Source: Labyrinthula sp. Ha (lineage: Eukaryota > Sar > Bigyra > Labyrinthulida > Labyrinthulaceae). From it: a stretch of 64,000 nucleotides of DNA. Below are positions 10,662 to 22,862 of the stretch, in pieces (within the stretch, counting starts at the first letter, position 1; each line of letters starts with the position of its first letter). The notes beneath the pieces are model-generated. The model did no database searches, was not told the origin of the DNA, and worked only from the letters and a program-made list of their open reading frames with translations. The stretch covers positions 397,001 through 461,000 of the forward strand of contig JAALGZ010000015.1 in the NCBI GenBank assembly GCA_015227615.1, in the 5' to 3' direction. The position numbers were made by a program, and so were the translations under genes.

Positions 10662-12141
10662 CAAATTTTTGTATTTGTCAAATATTCTTGACAGAATGAG
10701 ACCGATTTTGGGCAGAAACGTAAGAGGTTCAAGGGGAAGGTGTCACGGAACTTATAGAAAAGCGAACCCTCAACAAAAATGTTACAACTGTGGAGAAAGA
10801 AGACATATAAGAGCAAGATGTGCAAAATTAGTATGTGAGAACTGCAAGGGTATTGGACACAAAGCAGATGAATGTAAAAAACCGAAAATGAAAACAGAAT
10901 ACAGAGTTAACATGGCAGAGAAAAAGCAGCAATACGAGCCACAAAACGACTTCTATAATGATTATGACTCAGTGACGACAAGTAGAACTGAAAAGAAAAC
11001 AATGTATAGCAATAAATCAGTAAATGTAGCAATATTAAATATAGAAAACGACAAAAAACAAAATAAAAAACAAATAATCAATAAAAAACAAAACAAAAAT
11101 CAGAAAAACACTAAAAAACAAAACAAAAATTATATAAATTTCTTATGGGATTCAGGAGCGTCGAGTCATTTGATATCAATGGGTAAAATAAAACATGTAA
11201 GAGACATAGAAAAGATAGATGGAGAAACGTTGGATGGTGTAGCTTCCCCAACAAAACTGAAACTAGAAGCGAATATGACGGTGAAACTAGGTCACCTAGA
11301 AATAGATCTGAAGGATGTATATATACTTGACACAGAAAAACTAGTAGCTATAATATCAATCGGAAAAGTAAGCACTGACAACAACATCAAAGCTGAAATA
11401 GATGGCAAAGGAATCAACATAAAAACAGCAAACGGAGGAAAAATAGAAGCGAACCAGAATCTATACAAGAAAAACCTAGAAGTAATAAAACAGGAAGAGA
11501 ATGCAAAAAATAGTTTTTCATGGCAGAAATACTTTGGACACCCATCAAAACAGTTGCTTCTAAAAACCCTCCAATACCATCAAATAAAACCAACTGCGAT
11601 GGACAAACTGGACATCTGTAAAACATGCTCCAGAACCAAAGACGAATGGGTGCCTATAAATAAAGTTAGAGAAAAAAGAAGCGGAAAATCACTTCAAAGA
11701 GTATATTGTGATACATTAGACATACCAGTCAAATCAAACACCGGGTATAAAGGCTGTCTCGTAATGGTGGATGATTATTCTAAATACAGGTTCATAAGAA
11801 TGTATAGAAAAAAGAAAAATGTTCCAAAAATGCAGATACAGGAAATAAAATATATAGAAGAGAAGGCAGAACGAAAGATAAAATGTTTTTTCTCAGACCA
11901 AGGAAAAGAATTCATGAATAAAAGTGTAATAAGATTCCTCAGCGAAAATGGAACTCAAAGGCGATACTCGTCAACCTACACACTACAACATAATGGACCA
12001 GCAGAAAGGAGCAACCACATAATAATATCTGGAATAAAAATATTTTTACAACAGGCAAATTTACCAATGAAATATTGGTCATATGCAGCAGAAGAATATA
12101 TATATAAGAGTACAAAATATATCAATAAATTCAACAACTGA
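10588..12141 (+). pseudogene. copia nucleocapsid, protease and integrase region
   Basis: The segment has two CCHC zinc knuckles (CYNCGERRHIRARC and CENCKGIGHKADEC), then an asparagine/lysine-rich linker. Next come the aspartic protease motif WDSGASSHL, the pre-integrase HxxxC region (WQKYFGHPS ... CKTCSR), and the integrase core with catalytic Asp in YCDTLD, Asp in FFSDQGKEF and Glu in GPAERSNH. It ends by frameshift near 12135; integrase continues in the next frame. An intact element would use these to mature the particle and insert cDNA. Confidence 0.9.
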
Positions 12142-13117
12142 AAAATCCCCGCATGAATTATTATTCGGAACAAAACCAAAAATCAAGTTTGTATTCACAT
12201 TTGGCGAAGAGGTAACTTATATAGATACCAAGATAAAAAATAAAATAAAGCCGAAGAATAAGCTTGGGCTTTATATGGGAAGGTCTAAAGTATTGTCTGA
12301 ATCAAAAGTACTAGACAACGTGTCCAAAGAGATCATATTGAGCAGAGATATACGAACACTAAGACGTTCAATAACGAACCTGAAGCAGGGTAATAAGATA
12401 AAGAATGACGAAGATAAATACACGACTGAGCAGAGAGAAAATCAAAGAGAACCTCCATCAACTTACCAAGAATTCTTGAGAAAAAGAAAACAACCAGATG
12501 ATGAAACACCAGAGCACTGGATCCAAAGAAGAAACCCTCATAAAGCGGCACGTCCAATAACCTATAAATTAGCGAAGAAAACATCGAACTACAAACTTGC
12601 TGAAAAGCTGCACGGAATGAAGATACCAAATCATGAGGTCTATAAAGCAGCAAACCTAAAAAATAACAGAGAGCCAAGAAACTTTAGGCAAGCGTTCAAG
12701 TCCAAAGATAAGGCCAAGTGATTAGAGGTTTATATGAAGGAGGTGGATAAGTTAAAGAAGATCGCTCAGTGCAGATTGGTTAAATGTGAACAGACTCCTG
12801 CAAACATCACTCCAATACGCTTCATAGAATTATTTAATAAAAAGTTCGATAACGTCAAGCATGAAAATATCTATAAAGTACGTTTTGCTGCCAACGGAAA
12901 ACATCTGGAACCCGAAGAAGACGTCTATTCTCCTGTACCCAACAAGGAGATCACTCGCATATTTATAGGCTTATCCACAGCAAGTAACAAGCAACTATGG
13001 CAACTGGATATCTCTTCTGCTTACCTGAACGCTAATTTAAGTAAGAAAAGATACTATGAACTACCACAGCTTTTTCGGAAAAGAGGAAGAATTATCTGTG
13101 GGAATACAGCAAGGTAA
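12135..13117 (+). pseudogene. copia integrase C-terminus and reverse transcriptase N-terminus
   Basis: The segment begins with the integrase C-terminal motif SPHELLFGTKP and GLYMGRS, then a charged linker. A TGA at 12719-12721 sits where copia RTs usually have tryptophan, just after EPRNFRQAFKSKDKAK, and the frame continues beyond it. RT palm residues follow, including LDISSAYLNA with the first catalytic aspartate. The frame is lost near 13117. Confidence 0.8.
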
Positions 13118-13152
13118 TATACGGTCTAAAGGAAAGTAGGAGAGAGTAGTTC

Positions 13153-14190
13153 TTGGAGTTATCTAGGACGCTGGAATCTTTGGGTTGCCAAGCATGTTTG
13201 GTGGAAACGACGTTATTTCGATGGCGAATGTCAGATGGAAAGATTTTGTATTTACTTATTTACGTTGATGATATTTTATTTGCGACCAACAATCCGAAGA
13301 ATGGTAATTTCATATTGAAGAAACTACAGACGAGATACGACGTAAAATCTACGCAAAAGGCGACAAAATTCATTGATTTCGAATTCAATCAATTAGACAG
13401 CGGGGTGCTCATAAATGTCCAAAATTACATAGATGCAGTTACGATCACTTACGACTGCAAGAACACTAAATATCAAGGAACGCCACATGAACCTGGTAAG
13501 TACCACACCCCAGAGAGGAATGATATAGATGAAAAACTTTTTCAACGTATTATTGGAACATTACACTTCATTTCAGAAACTTGCAGGGCAGACATAGCGT
13601 ATGCTGTCAATCGTTTAGCTATATTTACAAAAAGTCCAATGCTACAACTACTAAAAGAGGCAAAGAAAATACTAAGATACTTAAGCCACTCAAAAGAATA
13701 CGGGTTATTTTACAATAGAAATACAAAATATTGCAATTTAGCAATATACAGCGACGCATCGTGGGGCAACGTGCCAGGGGACAGGTCTTCTTTAGATGGA
13801 CATCTTATAACAATTAACAGAGCACCAATATGTTTGAAGTTGAAAAAACAAAATGTTATAGCAAAATCATCAACTGCAGCGGGGCTAGTAGGTATCACTA
13901 GAGCACTAAGCTCAGCGGAATGGTTAAAGAATGTATTAGAGTTTTTGAAAGTGAAAAATATAACCTGGACACTGATGAGTGATAGTGTTCCAGCTATTAA
14001 GTTATTGCATGGACAGTCGTTAACAGACAGCTCGAGGCATATGGAGTTGAAATATTTTTTAGTAGAATTGTTTTAAAGAGAAATAGATGCATAATACAAT
14101 ATTTAGAAGGGGGAAGGAAGCCGACTGACGTGTTTACTAAACCGGTGAAAGAATATATATACAAGAGGTTAAGAAAGTATCTAGTTGTCT
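13153..14190 (+). pseudogene. copia reverse transcriptase and RNase H C-terminal part
   Basis: The RT active-site motif LLIYVDDILFA is intact, followed by the connection domain and an RNase H domain with YSDASWG, STAAGLVG and SDSVPAIKL. A stop at 14076 breaks the frame, and the usual C-terminal PTDVFTKPV motif appears in another frame just before the polypurine tract. Confidence 0.85.
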
Positions 14191-14196
14191 CGAGCA

Positions 14197-14225
14197 AGAA
14201 AAGAAAAGAAAAGAGAAGAACGGAG
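14197..14225 (+). promoter_or_regulatory. copia polypurine tract
   Basis: An almost uninterrupted purine run, AAGAAAAGAAAAGAAAAGAG and onward, directly precedes the 3' LTR. This is the expected place of the plus-strand primer. Confidence 0.75.
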
Positions 14226-14355
14226 ATATTAAATATATTAACTAAGTAGAATATATTATATCAGAAACATAGAAATAGGTCGTAATTAAATATATTGTTC
14301 AGATAAGGGTTTAAAGAAATAAGTACATTGATAATAGAAAGAAAGTTTCATAATA
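14226..14355 (+). repeat. copia 3' LTR (130 bp)
   Basis: Full-length partner of 9923-10052, starting ATATTAAATATATTA right after the polypurine tract. Confidence 0.8.
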
Positions 14356-16820
14356 ATCTAGTAGCTATATCCGCAACAACTGTTTCATCTACAAATATAG
14401 TTTAATTTCCCAGCCCATGGAATTGCTTCATGACAAGAAATATTTGCAGTCATCTTCGCAATGAAAATACTGTACTTTTTATAAATTTAATGGCGAAGTA
14501 AAATATTTTAAAGTTTTAAACATGATTAGGTTGTTTATAGAGAATGTACCAGAATTTATATAACGAAGCCAAGATTTACTTAAGTTGTGTTGAATGCTAA
14601 CGTACCTTGGTAATATATGCTTACCATTTTATCGCAACTACTCAGAAGTCAAACTTTTGTATGGGTAGTTACTCGGTACATATGAAACTCTCTTTAGGTA
14701 TTTTATCTAAAATCATAGAAATCAGAGCTAAAATTTTGGTGAGAAAATTATATGAATGAGGTTAACTGTGGGTTGTTCTTGAAAAATCATCTAGTCATAA
14801 TGAACTCATTTGAAGAAGTATTAGATCATCTAGTGATCCACAGGAATTCCTTTGGTAAACATTAGGGTGTTTCTTTCTCCAAGAAGTTTAAAATACTATC
14901 CCATGAATGGGCAAGAAAATGATAATGCTAAAGAAACAAGTTTCAATGTTTGATATGGGAAATTTTGCTATATACTGCGAGACTACCACCTAAGATGATT
15001 AACATGTAATATTGGTTGTAAGACATCGTATGTTTGGGCCCTGAGAGCTACTACATGCAATCAAGACTTTTAGAAAGAATTGATTGTGGAAACTGCTCCC
15101 AGTTATACCTTTAGGCCATCAAATGTAAGAATATCTCATCAACATTTTCGCCATAAGGAGTTAGTATACCTATTCAAGCTTTGAAGATATATGCTAGTGA
15201 ATTTATAAGCTAAGATTAAACATCTCAATAAATCGTTGACTACACTGACCTTAAAGTTAATTGGATGTTCTTTGGTAACTACACTGCAGGAGGAATCTCC
15301 AAAGAACAGTTTTGTAAAGCGCAGTTTATCAAGAACTATTGCTTAAAATAAACCATTTAAATAAGAATCATTGAGTTAGGGTAGCTTAGAGAAACCTTAT
15401 GGTTTTTTGGCCAATAACTTCAGTACAAGGAGCACGTAACAGAATCAAACTAAATCCTAAATATTAGTCTAATCGTGAAAATAAAATTTATTCTTATGTC
15501 ATGATGTGAAAAGAAATTGTAAAATACTTTCAAAATGGCTTCCAGCATTATTGTGACTATAATAACCATTCTCGATCTCCAATATCAGTGGATTATAGCG
15601 AATCTTCCTCATTTATTCTTTGTCGAGGCCGAAAAAATCTTCCAAAGTCAGGTAAAGTATTTAGTAAGAATAAAAGTACTCGAAAGTATCGGTTCTACTC
15701 CTTAGGGTTTAAGTTATAGCAGTCATAAGTACCTGAACATTTTATTTAGTTAGAATCTTCTACAGTGTGTGGGGCATGGGAGTTCGCATGCCTGGGGATA
15801 AAAAATTTTAAGAATCCCGTAGCTCTCAAGTTTTTTGTTCTGTCATTAGTGAATTTTTACTTATGAAGTGGAAAGTTATTGACTTTATGTTGCGCCTAGT
15901 GATACAAGGAGGCGAAAGATGTATTATATGTTCATGAGCTATAATGCTATTAATTACTCTAAAAAGATAGATACATAGTTTTCCCTCTAGAAGAAAGTAT
16001 CCTTGTACTGATGTCTTCAAGCTATAACATTAGAATGTTTTGTTTTCGTAATTTTGACTTAATTTTCATGTGATCCACATATTAGTTAATGCTTATTAGA
16101 GTCAGCAGATCTCTGCACAGAACCCTGAAGGCTTAGTTTCAAAATGTCAGCGGACTTATCGAAATTTGGTACCCTGAGCTGATAAATGTTGAAAAATCAA
16201 TAATATTATTTGCAAAACTTTGTTATATTAATAGAAGTAGCTCCTATAATTGGAAGATTCGTCAAGTGACAGTGAAACATTACTGACATTGAACCATGTC
16301 CTTCCAAAAACCTTGATTCTGCTATGGATTGACAACAGAGTATAATTACTGGGAAAATTTATAGTTCTTAATCATATACACTAAATAACGCAAGTTAGTC
16401 CTGCAAATTTTAAAATGGTCCCAGAGAAAATCAGGTATGTCAACAGGAACCTCGAGATTCTTGATATAACTATTTTTACATTTATAAACTTAGCTTACTG
16501 GTGACAGGGAGAGAAAAACAATATTTTCTTAACATAAACATATAATCCAAATATTCGCTGTAATCATGGGAGAAAATCTCTTATGACCACAATAGTCAGA
16601 AATCACTACAGAAAACATTTTTGGTTGAATTGTTAAAATATTTTAAAATTCTGATTATCCAAATATTATTTTGGGCAATCTGATTGCGTCAAAAAATAAT
16701 CCATTTTGATCTCACTTAATCCCAAAGAAATACAGTAATGAGGTCAAAAAACATTTATCTTTGATGGCACTAACTTCTCTTGACACTTACAAGTCAGAAC
16801 TAACATAAAATACAAAAATA
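14356..16820. other. spacer, no gene seen
   Basis: AT-rich sequence with only short open frames and no recognisable domain, RNA gene or repeat. It leads directly into the A-rich leader of the RND gene. Confidence 0.45.
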
Positions 16821-19784
16821 ATGAAAAACACCACATGGATTCAACGCAAAAGAGGAAACTACTCTAAGCTCTTAGTCGATTACCCACTACAAATCTTCAT
16901 CTCAGTTTGGATAACACTTTTTATTTTAACTGCAGTCTGTGGAGCCAAAGGATGGATTTCTCCCGTGGAGTTTACAGGCTATGACTTCTCAGTTCCTTCA
17001 AGTACGTCTTCTAAACAGCAAGATGCTTACGACTACGCTATTGCTAATAGTGACGCATCTCAACTTCCACAACAAATCAGATCACGAACCGTTAGCTTAA
17101 CGGTTCTCTCCTTGATTTATGAGTGGAGTGATAAAAATGTTGAAGAAGACATTTTCACAGCTCAAAATTTAAAGGATATTTGCGACTTGGAGAGGATTCT
17201 TGTTGGAACTGATGAGTTTAAGAAATTCTGCGTTACTGATTTTGCTAATGGAACATCAACGGTGTGTTCTGTTACGTCTTTGCCAATGGTGTCTTTGCAA
17301 TTTTATGGGTTAGATGAGGCCTGTGTCTTGCTGGATCAAAATCAAGTGGATGAGGTAAGAGAACGGCTACTGAATAATACACAGACAGTATCGTTTTTTG
17401 ATGCAAGCGTTCTTGAAGTCGAGTTGGAGGCTGCTGTTTCCCCAAGAAGCAAATCTACTTTCATCGCTGGTGGACCTTTGGGTATAGATACGACAGAAGA
17501 TAAGGAGTTTACCAGGATTCCTGTTACGAATGCTGATTTTAATGGAGTACAAGCTGCTCTTTATGAAGAGTACATGATCAACTTGAAAGACAAGTTGGAG
17601 GATTACTTGCATTTGGAAAATACATTTTTCAGATCTGGATATTTCAACGACCTGAAGTTTGGGGAAAGTAGGCAGTTAAGAATTCGTTATTCAAATCAGT
17701 TTTTTGAGACTGAGGAATTGCTTGCTATAGTTGTTTCTGATGTGAGGTTGTTGCTCTTTGCCATTTTTCTCGTCGGTTTCCTCGTTTATGTTCATCTTAG
17801 GTCAGTATTTCTTACTGTATCCAGTGTATTTTCTATTCTCTTGAGTTTTCCTGTGGGAGTTTTTTTGATGATTGGCATCTTAGGTGTAGATTACTTCACT
17901 TTTATCAGCTTTACAGCTATGTATCTTATTCTGGGGATTGGTGCGGATAATATATTTATTTTCTTTGATCAGTTTGAACAAGCAAAAATCTTGGTCAACT
18001 CGCAAATCCACCGGCCAGAAATGAAACATTCAGAAAAAATGGAGTCCGGGGAGGGGTACTGGTTAGAAAAGAGTATTGCTATTGCTTTAGAACATTCCGC
18101 ACGAAGCATTTTCATTACTACTATGACCACGGCTTGCGCCTTTTTTGGGGCAGCTACGTACCCAGTGGTGCCCATCTCTGGATTTGGCATTTTTGCTGGT
18201 CTAGTGGTGTTGTCAAACTATATGTTTCTGTTCTTGATATATCCAACTGCAGCTGTAATACACGAAAAATATATAAAGGGACCAACATTTTGTTGTTGTT
18301 GCTTATCGTGTATGAAAGAAAAGGAAAGGTGTGAAAGAAGTCTAACAACGAAATCTGAAGCAGCTGTTACTTCAGGAAATGAGCAACAAGTGGAGGTAGA
18401 TACGTGGGAAGCATACCTTGTTCGTACCTTTTATATGCCTTTTATGAAGAAGGCCTATGTACCTCAGCTTCTTCTCTTGCTCGAAGCTGCTCTTCTGATT
18501 TTATTTTTTTCTCAGGCTGTACAGCTTGAGGTTCCTACCAAAGTACTTGGTAATTTTTCTCCTGGACACATGTTTCGAGACGTTCGTGATGCTACATCAA
18601 AGTTGTTTGCCGGCGCATCAGAGGATGAGTTTGTAGATTTTCAGTTGACATTTGGAATTAAGGGAGTTGACAGATCTGGATTCAAGAAATATAAGCCAAA
18701 TGGTTTTAGAGGAACTGCCAGGTTTGACCTGGATTTTGCTCTCCACAAAGAGGACACCCAGCGGTACTTTTTGCAGGTATGTGAGGATTTGCGGTTTCTT
18801 GCGTGCGATCTTGATGTCTGCACATATCCGGATACTGATCTTGCTGTGGTGCCTGGCAGTGTACAATGTGTCCTAGAGAATTTTTATGAATTTGTTCAAG
18901 AAGCCGAAGAACTGGATTCTTTAGCAGATGCAAAACTCTTTGCGTTTGAACTTGGTTCGTCTGATTCTATACAGTTTTATTCTCTCTTGGCAGATTTTGC
19001 TGAAACTGGTTTGGTTGATGATTCTCTTGGTTTCTTTGATGGAAAATTGAGCTATGTTACTATAAAGTACAAGGCTGCATTGAGAACAAATCGACCGGTT
19101 CAAGAAATAAATGACTATTTAGACTTAGTCTTTGAATTTGAGGATTTTGTAGTTGCTTCAGCTCCCATAGAACTGAAAAGTACAATCCACACGAGTGCAG
19201 CTAGAGAAGAAGCCACTTTGACTACTGCCATTATCAGTGGACTTACGGTAGGACTTTGTATTTCATTGTCTATCGCGCTTTTGGTACTTCTTGTAACTAC
19301 AAACAACTACATCCTGGCAACATGGGCTTTTGGAACAATTCTACACATTATTATCTCAGTGCTTGGCACGATTAAACTTTATGGCTACACGCTCTCGATT
19401 TTTGAAACACTTACTATTATCATAAGTTCTGGAGTTAGTATAGATTATACGTGTCATCTTGGATTATCATACTTGCTTGCAGGCGAAGCAGGGAAGTATA
19501 ATAGGGCTGAGAGGTTTGAAGAAGCGGCTAGGAAAATGGGGCCTAGTATTATTACTGGTTTCTTAACTACAGCTGTATCCATTTCGATCCTCTTACCAGC
19601 ACAAGCAGCTTTTTTTGCACGGCTTGGGACCTTGATTTTAACAACTGTTGTTTATAGTATACAAGCCTCCTTCTTCTTATTCTTACCTGCAATGAAGCTA
19701 TTTGGTCCTGAGGGTGATGCAGGAAACATACTTGGTTTGATCCATAGAATAAAAGAAAAAATCAGCTATAAGTATTGTAGATAG
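16821..19784 (+). CDS. Dispatched/Patched-type RND membrane protein
   Basis: 987 residues without introns, starting at an ATG after an AATA-rich leader. It has the RND layout twice: one N-terminal membrane helix (about 25-45), a large extracytoplasmic domain, then a five-helix sterol-sensing-like block at about 295-490; a second helix near 560, a second large loop, and a final helix block at about 800-970. The first block has the hallmark GIGADNIFIFFDQFEQA near 373 and the second GVSIDYTCHLGLSY near 870, with acidic GxxxD residues used for ion coupling in Dispatched and NPC1/Patched relatives. Known relatives move sterols or lipidated cargo across membranes; the substrate here is unknown. The gene lies between inverted ABC copies and converges with copy 2 (266 bp apart). 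Confidence 0.85.
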   Translation: MKNTTWIQRKRGNYSKLLVDYPLQIFISVWITLFILTAVCGAKGWISPVEFTGYDFSVPSSTSSKQQDAYDYAIANSDASQLPQQIRSRTVSLTVLSLIYEWSDKNVEEDIFTAQNLKDICDLERILVGTDEFKKFCVTDFANGTSTVCSVTSLPMVSLQFYGLDEACVLLDQNQVDEVRERLLNNTQTVSFFDASVLEVELEAAVSPRSKSTFIAGGPLGIDTTEDKEFTRIPVTNADFNGVQAALYEEYMINLKDKLEDYLHLENTFFRSGYFNDLKFGESRQLRIRYSNQFFETEELLAIVVSDVRLLLFAIFLVGFLVYVHLRSVFLTVSSVFSILLSFPVGVFLMIGILGVDYFTFISFTAMYLILGIGADNIFIFFDQFEQAKILVNSQIHRPEMKHSEKMESGEGYWLEKSIAIALEHSARSIFITTMTTACAFFGAATYPVVPISGFGIFAGLVVLSNYMFLFLIYPTAAVIHEKYIKGPTFCCCCLSCMKEKERCERSLTTKSEAAVTSGNEQQVEVDTWEAYLVRTFYMPFMKKAYVPQLLLLLEAALLILFFSQAVQLEVPTKVLGNFSPGHMFRDVRDATSKLFAGASEDEFVDFQLTFGIKGVDRSGFKKYKPNGFRGTARFDLDFALHKEDTQRYFLQVCEDLRFLACDLDVCTYPDTDLAVVPGSVQCVLENFYEFVQEAEELDSLADAKLFAFELGSSDSIQFYSLLADFAETGLVDDSLGFFDGKLSYVTIKYKAALRTNRPVQEINDYLDLVFEFEDFVVASAPIELKSTIHTSAAREEATLTTAIISGLTVGLCISLSIALLVLLVTTNNYILATWAFGTILHIIISVLGTIKLYGYTLSIFETLTIIISSGVSIDYTCHLGLSYLLAGEAGKYNRAERFEEAARKMGPSIITGFLTTAVSISILLPAQAAFFARLGTLILTTVVYSIQASFFLFLPAMKLFGPEGDAGNILGLIHRIKEKISYKYCR

Positions 19785-20050
19785 ATTTTGTGGTAGCTTT
19801 TAATTTCTCAAGTGTCATACTTCTTTGCTTGCATTTTATTAACCAGAATGACTTCAAACTTAATATTAGCTTGCAAAGGCAAGAACTAGGTAGATTAGTA
19901 AAACACAACTCATAATAAACCAGTCTCGATCCTATAGTCTTTCTGAAGCAAAAAAGAAAGATTGAATAAAACCGGTTACACATTAAAAATGTTTCGTTAC
20001 TCACAAATCACAACACGTAGAAGCAAAACTGCTAAAGATCAAACATTAAG
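19785..20050. other. short convergent intergenic region
   Basis: This 266-bp spacer separates the converging 3' ends of the RND gene and ABC copy 2. AATAAA-like stretches occur on both strands and could serve 3' processing; no gene is seen. Confidence 0.4.
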
Positions 20051-22862
20051 TTATTTTTTTCCATTCTCGTTTGCCTTTTCTTTCATAACTTCTTCCATCA
20101 ACTTTTCCAAACCTTCAACTTCTTTTTTTTCTCCGTTTCCTTCTAACAAACTTTTTTCTCGCTCTTTCTTCAAGGTGACTAGTCTTCTGTAGATTCCATT
20201 TTCAATCCTTAATAACTCAGTATGATTCCCTTCTTCTAGTATCACACCTTTGTCTACCACTGCAATTTTGTCAGCAAACTGTACAGTTGAAAGTCGATGT
20301 GCTACCAACACAATTGTGTGTTTTTCTCCATCATTTTGTTTCTCTGCCATAAGGTCATCTAACGCTGATTGTACCCTAGCTTGAGACTCTTCATCAAGAG
20401 CACTCGTGGCTTCATCTAATAGCACGACTTTCGGTTTTCGTAGGAATATTCTAGCTATTGCAATGCGTTGACACTGACCTCCAGATATACGAGTTCCAGC
20501 CTCTCCAACGCGAGTTTGAAACTTATCTTTAAATCCCATAATAAAATCATAGCACTGCGCTTTCTTACAAGCTTCATACACATCCTCCAACGTATATTCA
20601 TCTTCATCTAATCCGTAGGTAATGTTATACAAAATAGTTTTAGCAAACAAAGTAGAATTTTGAGCAACACACCCAAAGTTTTTTCTTAGTTCACCAACCT
20701 TGAGATCTTGAAAGTTTCTTCCGTCAAGATATATTCCTCCACTCTTCGGGTCATAGAATCTCAGGAGAAGTTTAACAATAGAAGACTTTCCTCCACCACT
20801 TCGACCAACGAGAGCACAAACAGTCCCTGGTAGAATATTTAAATTGACATCAGTTAGCACTTTATTATATGGTCTCATTTGGTAAAAGAAACTTACACTC
20901 CTTAGCTCCAGGTGTCCTTTTACCTCCCAATCTACTGGTTGCCCCTTTGTCAAATCAATGTCCGGAATATTATCCATCAACGTAAAAACTTTCTCTGCAG
21001 CCGCGGAAGACCGAGTAAAGTTAACTAAGATTCCTTGAAGCGACTGATAAGAAGAATTCATCATATTCCAATAGAATTGAAACGCAATAAGTTCACCTAC
21101 TGAAATAGATTTTGATAGTACAAGTAGACCACCAAACCACAATATCAGTACCCCGGTTCCAAGATCCAAGTAACCCGTACCCATCTCAGTTAATCCAGAG
21201 AAGAAAGCATCTTTTAACCCTGCTTTTAGCGCCAAGTTTGTATTCTCATTGAATAGTGAACACTCCTTTTCCTCAGTTGAAAATGACTTTACTTCCCTGA
21301 TATGATTCAAGGCTTCTGTAGCAACTGAGTTAGCTTGTGCGTAAGCAACCAACATTTTTCTATTCACTTTTTTTGAAAACTCTCCGTATTGATCCCAAAG
21401 AAACATAATAGGACCAACAGAAACAAAAGCAAGTAAAGAAAGTTTATAACTACTATAATAGCACATGAAGATTCCACCAATAAGTAGTATTATGTTAGAT
21501 AACAGCTGTCCCAAAGAAGTACGAATTGGATCTACCATCCCATTCACTTCGTACGACAACTTTGAAACCAGGTACCCTGAAGTTGTACCATCAAAAAAAG
21601 CAACGTCTTGAGCCAAGATATGAGAGAAAAGTTTATTTCGTACAGTAATTCCTAAAGTTCTTGCAACGACTCTGAAGAGATAATTTGATAGTCCAGTGAA
21701 AAGCCCTTGAACGAGCATAATAAATACGTATTTTTCGACATTTCCATAAAAATCGTTGACATTCCTCTCAATTAAGTTGTTTATTATTCTCCCCTGCATA
21801 TGCGGTAAGGCCAAGTTACATCCACAATTTAGTGCCAACACAGTTAAAGATACTGAAATTAAGTTCCATTGAGGTCTTGCTAATTCAAGTGCTCGTTTGA
21901 AATAACTATAGTTGGAAACGTTTTTTTCTTGCCGAACTCCTTTATCACTTCTCAACAAATTTTCTCCTACATCCTAAATACATAAAAAATACAAAAACAA
22001 GTACCTGTATGTCATCTCTCTTACAACACGCCACACAACAGTCCCAATCGCATAATTTACACCTAAACACTCCACCAACTTTATTTCTGATTGACTTTCC
22101 GCATAAATCACATCTGTGCCTGAAATACCCTGTGCCCCAAAATACAGGGTGTTTGTGCACCTTGGGAATGTAAAGACCTTCTTCCTTAGTGTCATCTGAT
22201 ATTTTAGCTCGATAGTAATATGCCATCAAGTTTATCCAAAGTACTGATACACACATAGAAAATATTTCTAAAGTTTTTTCATGTCTCCATTCGTACGAAC
22301 TCACTTTTATTCCAACAAATATTTGATATGCACTAGAGAAGAAAAACACTAATCCCAAAAACAGGTATTTATATGTTTGTGCTTTTTTTCGCGCTTTCAA
22401 GGATAGTTTCACTTTTTCTTTTCGTTCATGAAAGTCTTCAGCTTTATCATTGATTTCAGTTATTTTTTCAAACGCACCATCATTTATCTCGGCTTCGTGT
22501 GCCAAGAGCCTTTCTTTCAACTCCTCTTCTTTGTCCTGTTTAGCCTTGTGTTTATTTTCTTTTAAATGTGTAGTTTCTCTTCCAAAATATCCACCAAGAT
22601 TTGCCAATAAAGGAAACAAAATTATTCTTGATATTGCAAGTATCAAACAAACTGCTGTTCCATGTTTAAAACTATATCCTTCTTTCTCAAAAATTTCTTC
22701 CAACTTAGACTCAGAAGCACCTATCAATATCAAACACGACAGTAGATCCAGGATATGCAACAATGAAAGTAATCTATTATAATATTGTCGTTGAACTTGT
22801 CTTTTTTGCTCTTCAGATTCGGCTTGTGAAAATAAGACTTCAGCAAGCGAAACAGAATACAT
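20051..22862 (-). CDS. ABC half-transporter with N-terminal ZZ-like finger, copy 2 (inverted)
   Basis: This gene has the same 926-residue structure as the gene at 6664-9475: exon 1 at 22005-22862, a 31-nt intron at 21974-22004, exon 2 at 20051-21973. By eye the products differ at three residues: KARKKAQ instead of KAREKAQ, EREKS instead of ERERS, and NENGKK instead of NENAKK. The stop is TAA instead of TAG. All ABC motifs and zinc-finger cysteines are kept, so both copies look functional. The upstream region is not obviously shared apart from a faint match around ATGTCCT and GAACA about 50-60 nt before the ATG, so the two copies may be expressed differently. The gene converges with the RND gene. 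Confidence 0.9.
21974..22004 (-). other. 31-nt spliceosomal intron, ABC gene copy 2
   Basis: On the minus strand it runs from GTACTTG to TTTAG, identical in length and sequence to the intron of copy 1. Confidence 0.85.

Larger units (their letters stand above)
9923..14355 (+). mobile_element. degenerate Ty1/copia LTR retrotransposon
   Basis: Two 130-bp LTRs (9923-10052, 14226-14355) bracket gag, zinc knuckles, protease, integrase, reverse transcriptase and RNase H in the copia order (integrase before RT). A purine-rich polypurine tract abuts the 3' LTR. The LTRs differ at about 14 of 130 positions by eye, so this is an old copy. The coding region is broken by a 38-bp tandem duplication, several frameshifts and a nonsense codon. 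I could not see a matching target duplication. It sits between the ABC gene and the RND gene, inside the segment flanked by the inverted ABC copies. Confidence 0.9.
20040..22862 (-). repeat. right arm of the 2.82-kb inverted gene duplication
   Basis: Reverse-complement partner of 6664-9486. Similarity ends abruptly 11 nt after the stop codon (CTTAATGTTTG is shared) and at the start codon. Confidence 0.9.
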
